From an uncultured Porphyromonadaceae bacterium (lineage in GTDB: Bacteria; Bacteroidota; Bacteroidia; Bacteroidales; Muribaculaceae): a stretch of 8,844 nucleotides of DNA. Numbering within the stretch: position 1 is the stretch's first letter; every line of letters begins with the position of its first letter. This document shows positions 4,719-8,844 of this stretch, piece after piece. The stretch spans positions 1-8,844 of the forward strand of contig CAMWXO010000054.1 of NCBI GenBank assembly GCA_947178245.1, in the 5' to 3' direction. The notes beneath the pieces are model-generated. The model saw only the letters and a list, made by a program, of their open reading frames with translations. It was not told the origin of the DNA and made no database searches. A program made the translations under genes and the position numbers.

Positions 4719-5570
4719 ATGAAAACAATAAAAGACTGCGAATTCGGTGGTGAACGGCCACTGTTCGGATCAAGAAACCTTAAACTCGAGAACGTAACGA
4801 TTCATGCCGGAGAATCAGCCCTGAAATGCTGTGCCAACATCGATGCGGAGCATTGCCGCTTCGAGGGCAAGTATCCATTCTGGCACGTAGATGGATTCCG
4901 CATCCATGACTGCGAGTTCACTCCTGGGGCAAGGGCCGCCCTGTGGTATAGCCGCAATCTGGAGATGATCGACACCCGTGTGGACGCGCCCAAGATGTTT
5001 CGTGAGATGGACGGAATAAGACTCGACAATGTCGTCATTCCCGACGGAGAGGAGACCTTGTGGCACTGCGCCAATGTAGACATACGCAAGGTGGAGATCC
5101 GCAACGCCGACTACCTCTTCATGCACTCTCACGACATAGCGATAAGCGAGTGGTATCAGGAAGGCAACTACTCTTTCCAGTATTGCCGTAACGTAGTGAT
5201 ACGCAATGCGGTGATCCATTCCAAAGACGCTTTCTGGGGCACTGAGAACGTTACGATCTATGACTCCGAGATCACCGGCGAATATCTCGGCTGGCATTCC
5301 CGGCGTCTGCATCTCGTAAGGTGTCGCATCTCGGGCACTCAGCCACTTTGTTATGCCCGCGATCTTGTGCTTGAGGACTGCACGTTCGCACCCGACTGCG
5401 ATCTCGCATTTGAAGACAGCGAGGTCAATGCCACGGTCATAGGCCATATAACGAGCGTCAAGAATCCGGCAGCCGGAATCATCAAGGCATCCTCGATAGG
5501 AGATACAATCATCGACGAGCATTCAAACGCATTGGATCCGGTAACGATCATCACCGATGGAAAAGTTTGA
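4719..5570 (+). CDS. DUF3737-family right-handed beta-helix protein
   Basis: 283 residues, start at MKTIKDCEFGGERPLFGSRN, where family members begin; the longer frame reaches back into the amidohydrolase gene and is unlikely to be used. No signal peptide or membrane segment, so it is probably cytoplasmic. The chain is built from about twelve turns of 19-21 residues. Each has a core strand of the form x-N-V-x-I followed by a turn, and an aromatic or His/Cys position recurs at the same place: FWH (54-56), LWY (75-77), LWH (114-116), FMH (134-136), FQY (153-155), FWG (172-174), GWH (191-193), LCY (210-212). This is the DUF3737 family, with no known activity. Its end overlaps the C-S lyase gene by 14 bp, so the two are almost certainly cotranscribed and perhaps translationally coupled. 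A partner or scaffold role for the lyase is speculative. Confidence 0.88.
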   Translation: MKTIKDCEFGGERPLFGSRNLKLENVTIHAGESALKCCANIDAEHCRFEGKYPFWHVDGFRIHDCEFTPGARAALWYSRNLEMIDTRVDAPKMFREMDGIRLDNVVIPDGEETLWHCANVDIRKVEIRNADYLFMHSHDIAISEWYQEGNYSFQYCRNVVIRNAVIHSKDAFWGTENVTIYDSEITGEYLGWHSRRLHLVRCRISGTQPLCYARDLVLEDCTFAPDCDLAFEDSEVNATVIGHITSVKNPAAGIIKASSIGDTIIDEHSNALDPVTIITDGKV

Positions 5571-6708
5571 TTTCGACGAACTTACCCAAAGGCGACACAC
5601 ATCATCGCTGAAATGGGACACCATGCCGGGCGATGATGTCATACCCCTGTGGGTGGCGGATATGGATTTCCGCACCGCACCGGCGGTGACGGAAGCGCTG
5701 CAGCGCAGAGTTGAGTCGGGAATATTCGGATATGTTGACGTTCCCGATGAATTTTACGATGCACTGACGGGATGGTTCACCCGACGCCACGGATGGGACA
5801 TCGACCGAAGCAGGGTTATCTACACCTCGGGAGTGGTGCCGGCAGTCTCAGCCATCATCAAGGCACTCACCATTCCGGGCGACGGAGTGATAGTGCAGAC
5901 ACCGGCCTACAACTGCTTCTTTTCCTCCATAAGGAATAACGGCTGCCGACAGGCCGATAATCCGCTGCTACGCGCTGAATGCGGCGACGGCTTCACCTAC
6001 GGCATCGACTTCGGGAATCTGGAGACCCTGGCGTCCGATCCACGCAACAAGCTGCTCATTCTGTGCAATCCGCACAATCCCACCGGCCGGGTATGGACAC
6101 GCACCGAACTTGAAAGCGTCAGGGATATCTGCCGCCGCCACGGAGTGACGGTGATAAGCGATGAGATCCACTGCGAGCTGACACATCCGGGTTATACCTA
6201 TACCCCCTACGCCACGATCGACGACCGCGCCGTGGTGTGCTGCTCGCCCAGCAAGGCGTTCAATACAGCCGGACTTCAGATAGCCGCCATAGTATGCCCC
6301 GATGCCGACTTACAGGCACGCATCGACAGGGCTATCAACGACAATGAGGTGTGCGACGTGAATCCCTTCGGTGTGGAGGGTCTGATAGCGGCCTACAATC
6401 ACGGCGAATCGTGGCTTGACGCTCTGCGGCAATATCTATATGGCAACTATACATTCCTGCGCGATATGATCTCGGCCAAACTGCCCGACTGGAAAATCTG
6501 CATGTCGGAATCCACATATCTCGCATGGATCGATATAAGCCGCAGCATGACCGACGGCGACGCGATGGAGCGCTTCCTGCTCGAGAAAGCAAGGGTGCGC
6601 GTAAGTTCGGGGGCCGGCTACGGAGCCCCCGGCTATATCCGCATCAACTATGCCTGCCCGCGGCAGCGCCTCGAAGAGGCTCTCGGAAGAATAGTCGCCG
6701 CGCTCTGA
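5557..6708 (+). CDS. MalY/PatB-type PLP-dependent C-S beta-lyase (cystathionine beta-lyase-like)
   Basis: 383 residues, a fold-type I aminotransferase-like enzyme. The N-terminus FDFDELTQRRHTSSLKWD and VIPLWVADMDF are signatures of the MalY/PatB branch. PLP-site residues are visible: TPAYNCFF (aromatic stack near Y118), NPHNPTGRVW (N174), SDEIHCEL (D202), SPSKAFN with Schiff-base K233, and R362 in YIRINYACP for the substrate carboxylate. Such enzymes split cystathionine or other cysteine S-conjugates to a thiol, pyruvate and ammonia. In gut bacteria they act in methionine synthesis, cysteine breakdown or release of xenobiotic thiols. Length is normal and no key residue is missing. It overlaps DUF3737 by 14 bp and is followed 34 bp later by a MATE exporter, so an operon is likely. 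Confidence 0.93.
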   Translation: MEKFDFDELTQRRHTSSLKWDTMPGDDVIPLWVADMDFRTAPAVTEALQRRVESGIFGYVDVPDEFYDALTGWFTRRHGWDIDRSRVIYTSGVVPAVSAIIKALTIPGDGVIVQTPAYNCFFSSIRNNGCRQADNPLLRAECGDGFTYGIDFGNLETLASDPRNKLLILCNPHNPTGRVWTRTELESVRDICRRHGVTVISDEIHCELTHPGYTYTPYATIDDRAVVCCSPSKAFNTAGLQIAAIVCPDADLQARIDRAINDNEVCDVNPFGVEGLIAAYNHGESWLDALRQYLYGNYTFLRDMISAKLPDWKICMSESTYLAWIDISRSMTDGDAMERFLLEKARVRVSSGAGYGAPGYIRINYACPRQRLEEALGRIVAAL

Positions 6709-6742
6709 CAAGTATTGTTTTTCACCTTTACCGCTTTTTATC

Positions 6743-8137
6743 GTGACGACAGATATACGACTGATACGCGAGGGCAGGCCGATCGCATGGAAGCAACGGC
6801 TTGCCCTCACGCTGTCGCTTTCGTTGCCCGCCATGCTCGCGCAGCTCTCGAGCATAGCGATGCAGTATATCGACGCCTCCATGGTGGGACGTCTCGGAGC
6901 GGATGATTCAGCCGCCATAGGACTCGTGTCTACAAGCCTCTGGCTCTTCTGGGGAATTTGCTCGGCCATGACATCGGGTTATTCCGTACAAGTGGCTCAC
7001 AAAGTAGGCGCGAGCGACGGCAAGGGAGCCCGGCAGATATTCCGCCAGGGCATCGTGGCCTCGCTTATCTTCAGCGGCGTCATAGCGATTATCGGCATAG
7101 CCATATCGTGGCATCTGCCCCGGTGGCTGGGAGGCGAACAGGAGATCTGCGGGGCCGCGTCGCTCTATTTCTTGGTATTCGTGGCGGCGCTGCCGCTGCT
7201 CTCAATCAATTATCTTGCGGGAGGCATGCTGCGTTGCGCGGGAAACATGAAGGTGCCGAGCATCATAAGCGGCCTGATGTGCGCGCTCGACTGCATCTTC
7301 AACTTCCTGCTCATTTTCCCTACCCATCACTATGATATAGGCGAAATCAGCGTCACGCTGCCGGGAGCCGGATTAGGAGTGCTCGGAGCCGCGCTGGGCA
7401 CCGTGGGTGCGGAGGCTGTATGCGCCATGCTGATGCTATGGTATGCCTATCGCCGGCAACCCGAGATAAGCCTTGCCGGACATCATGGCTCGTGGCGGCT
7501 AACGCGCGACGTGACCCACCGGGCCGTCGGCATATCGGTGCCCATGACGGTGGAGCATGCCGTGATATGCGGCGCACAGATAGCCATAACCATGATAGTG
7601 GCTCCGCTTGGAGTCGTGGCCATAGCCGCGAATGCCTTCGCAGTCACGGCCGAGAGCCTCTGCTATATGCCCGGCTACGGCATAGGCGACGCGGCCACGG
7701 CGCTCACGGGACAGAGCCACGGCGCCGGGCGGCAGCAACTGGTGCGCCAGTTCGGATATATGGCGGTAGGGCTCGGCATGGCCGTAATGACCGTGATGGG
7801 ACTTCTGCTCTACATATTCGCTGAGGATATCATGATGCTAATAACGCCCGTGAAAGCCATAAGCACGTTAGGAGCCGAGGTATTGCGCATCGAGGCATGG
7901 GCCGAGCCCATGTTCGCCGCATCGATAGTGGCATACGGCGCTTTCATAGGAGTGGGACACACACGTCTCCCGGCCGTGATGAACTTCGGAAGCATCTGGC
8001 TTGTCAGGGTTCCGCTGGCATGGTGGATGGCAAGCACCATGGGGCTCCGTGGCGTATGGATGGCAATGTGTATCGAACTGACGTTCAGAGGCACCATCTT
8101 CCTTCTGCGGCTATTCCTCAGCAAGTGGTGGAAATGA
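6743..8137 (+). CDS. MATE-family multidrug/toxin efflux transporter
   Basis: 464 residues with about twelve hydrophobic segments in two six-helix halves, the MATE fold (length typical at 440-470). These inner-membrane antiporters export cationic or hydrophobic compounds using a Na+ or H+ gradient. Recognisable blocks include LSLSLPAMLAQLSSIAMQYID and MVGRLGADDSAAIGL in TM1-TM2, and YLAGGMLRCAGNMKVPSII. The second half has VGISVPMTVEHAV and IAANAFAVTAESLCYMPGYG, and GVGHTRLPAVMNFGSIWLVRVPLAW is in TM10. The start is GTG at 6743; the first in-frame ATG is at residue 31, inside TM1, so the GTG is preferred. It follows the C-S lyase by 34 bp. Export of a thiol or conjugate made by the lyase is possible but unproven. 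The 74-bp convergent gap to the RloB gene shows no clear terminator. Confidence 0.93.
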   Translation: MTTDIRLIREGRPIAWKQRLALTLSLSLPAMLAQLSSIAMQYIDASMVGRLGADDSAAIGLVSTSLWLFWGICSAMTSGYSVQVAHKVGASDGKGARQIFRQGIVASLIFSGVIAIIGIAISWHLPRWLGGEQEICGAASLYFLVFVAALPLLSINYLAGGMLRCAGNMKVPSIISGLMCALDCIFNFLLIFPTHHYDIGEISVTLPGAGLGVLGAALGTVGAEAVCAMLMLWYAYRRQPEISLAGHHGSWRLTRDVTHRAVGISVPMTVEHAVICGAQIAITMIVAPLGVVAIAANAFAVTAESLCYMPGYGIGDAATALTGQSHGAGRQQLVRQFGYMAVGLGMAVMTVMGLLLYIFAEDIMMLITPVKAISTLGAEVLRIEAWAEPMFAASIVAYGAFIGVGHTRLPAVMNFGSIWLVRVPLAWWMASTMGLRGVWMAMCIELTFRGTIFLLRLFLSKWWK

Positions 8138-8211
8138 TCCGCATCACCCCCGGTAAAGAATACCTCCCTATCCAATGGATGAGAGGGCGCAGTATTATTC
8201 GATATTCAATT

Positions 8212-8791
8212 TTACGGATTGAGTAATGTGAATAGTTTGTGGAGATTGGAGTACGATTCGCCACCTTCGCCGAGGGTGATTGCGTTATGTATGGCTGTAG
8301 TCAGTTTGTTGTCAGTCAATAACGTGGCGACCCAGTTTTCTTTTGAGAGATATGATTGTTGCTTGCTGAAAGTGGGAAGATAACGACGGAGGGCCGCCAT
8401 TACATCATCAGACGTTGCGAAGTAGCGGTTTGTGTTGAGGTAATGGAGCAGAAACCAGAACTCAATGGATGGCATACTTTCGCAGATGATTACTGACGGA
8501 TTGTTGGCATAACGCTGACACATCGCATCAAATTTGGCTTTATCCGCTTGGTGTATGCGCGTTACGTCCACATCAAATACACACACGGCAATACCGTCAT
8601 CAGCAAGAACTCGCTCAACCTGACGCTGAATATCATCAATATTCTGCTCTGCAAAGTTTCGAGGTTTACAAATGTAGTTGTAACCATTCAGGCGTTTCAA
8701 ATGCGTGAAATAGAAACGCTCGGTCGCGCCCTCGCCGATGATTGTAATCGCGGGATTTTTTGAGTTTACGCTCTTTGATTCTTCTTGCCAT
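8212..8791 (-). pseudogene. rloB: RloB-family (TOPRIM-like) gene with a frameshift in an A6 tract
   Basis: RloB proteins (about 200 residues) occur beside an AAA ATPase, RloA, in restriction-modification and defence-type loci. The natural start is the ATG at 8791 (MARRIKERKLK), 2 bp after the ATPase stop. The frame then breaks at a run of six A residues (minus strand, 8756-8761). One base out of register it reads NPAITIIGEGATERFYFTHLKRLNGYNY, the family N-terminus with the GEGxTE acidic motif. This continues without a stop through CVFDVDV (the DxD motif), PSIEFWFLLHYLNTNRYF and GEGGESYSNLHKLF to the TAA at 8212. Removing one A would restore a protein of about 192 residues. The only usual start codon in the second frame is TTG at 8700, after the GEGxTE motif. 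It is a fresh mutation, a switchable tract or a sequencing error. Confidence 0.82.
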
Positions 8792-8793
8792 AA

Positions 8794-8844
8794 TTACAAT
8801 ACGTTGGGAAGTGCGCCGAAACGACCGTTCATATATGCGCGATG
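8794..8844 (-). CDS. C-terminal tail of an AAA-type ATPase (RloA-like), cut by the window edge
   Basis: Only 16 codons are in the window, HRAYMNGRFGALPNVL followed by TAA (8794-8796). The ending (K/N)GR(F/Y)GAxPN(I/V/L) is typical of the large AAA ATPases of the RloA/OLD-like AAA15 group. The gene stops 2 bp before the rloB start codon, the arrangement expected of an RloA-RloB pair. The identification rests on this short tail and the neighbour alone, so ATP-binding motifs cannot be checked here. Confidence 0.6.
   Translation of the reverse strand, partial: HRAYMNGRFGALPNVL

Noticed and set aside
4815..5522. A 235-residue open frame on the minus strand opposite DUF3737
   Set aside because: It lies wholly opposite a gene with clear family motifs, shows no domain or signal, and is best explained by the codon bias of the real gene.
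7420..7824. Arg/His-rich plus-strand frames inside the MATE gene (also 6958-7335 and 7897-8226)
   Set aside because: The composition is typical of an off-frame reading of GC-rich membrane protein codons; the MATE frame is continuous and complete.
8212..8700. A complete short RloB protein starting at TTG 8700
   Set aside because: The family N-terminus with GEGxTE is encoded immediately upstream in the same frame, without a start codon, and an ATG with the correct first residues exists one frame away. This is a frameshifted gene, not a short one.
8756..8761. Programmed -1 ribosomal frameshifting at the rloB A6 tract
   Set aside because: The shift needed to restore the product is +1 (or loss of one A), which a -1 slippery site cannot supply, and six A residues are short for efficient transcriptional slippage.

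Overview
The window looks like a chromosomal segment of a gut-type Bacteroidota, most likely order Bacteroidales and possibly Muribaculaceae. The evidence is an S15 N-terminus of Bacteroidales type, a good match to the Bacteroidota promoter (TTTG, about 20 nt, TAnnTTTG), few Shine-Dalgarno sequences, and a DKNYY repeat protein and DUF3737 protein of the kinds common in these genomes. The family assignment is inference. I ran no searches; protein families were recognised from motifs and remembered family sequences.

Left part (1-1736), mostly minus strand. The 5' end of rpsO lies at the left edge. It has a recognisable promoter and an unusually long (about 250 nt), highly structured leader. Next come a probable terminator and an exported DKNYY-repeat protein. 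Beyond that is a wrecked cation diffusion facilitator (CzcD-type) gene, in which a His-rich N-terminus is joined out of frame to the C-terminal domain by an internal deletion. Two copies of an AT-rich element built from 9-bp RGTTTA repeats in inverted halves sit directly in front of the rpsO and CDF start codons, in the same orientation.

Centre (1737-4651). A tightly packed minus-strand operon encodes an NmrA-like NAD(P)-binding protein, a MarR regulator and an antibiotic-biosynthesis-monooxygenase-type lipoprotein. It diverges from a plus-strand amidohydrolase of the gamma-resorcylate decarboxylase/ACMSD family. A perfect 18-bp palindrome between them is the obvious candidate MarR operator. 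Together they look like an inducible response to a quinone, phenolic or aromatic acid compound; the ligand is not known.

Right part (4719-8137). Three plus-strand genes are packed as an operon: a DUF3737 beta-helix protein, a MalY/PatB-type C-S beta-lyase (14-bp overlap) and a MATE exporter (GTG start). At the right edge, on the minus strand, is the tail of an AAA-type ATPase followed 2 bp later by an RloB-family (TOPRIM-like) gene. This resembles a two-gene RloA/RloB defence-like pair. The RloB gene is frameshifted in an A6 tract upstream of its GEGxTE motif.
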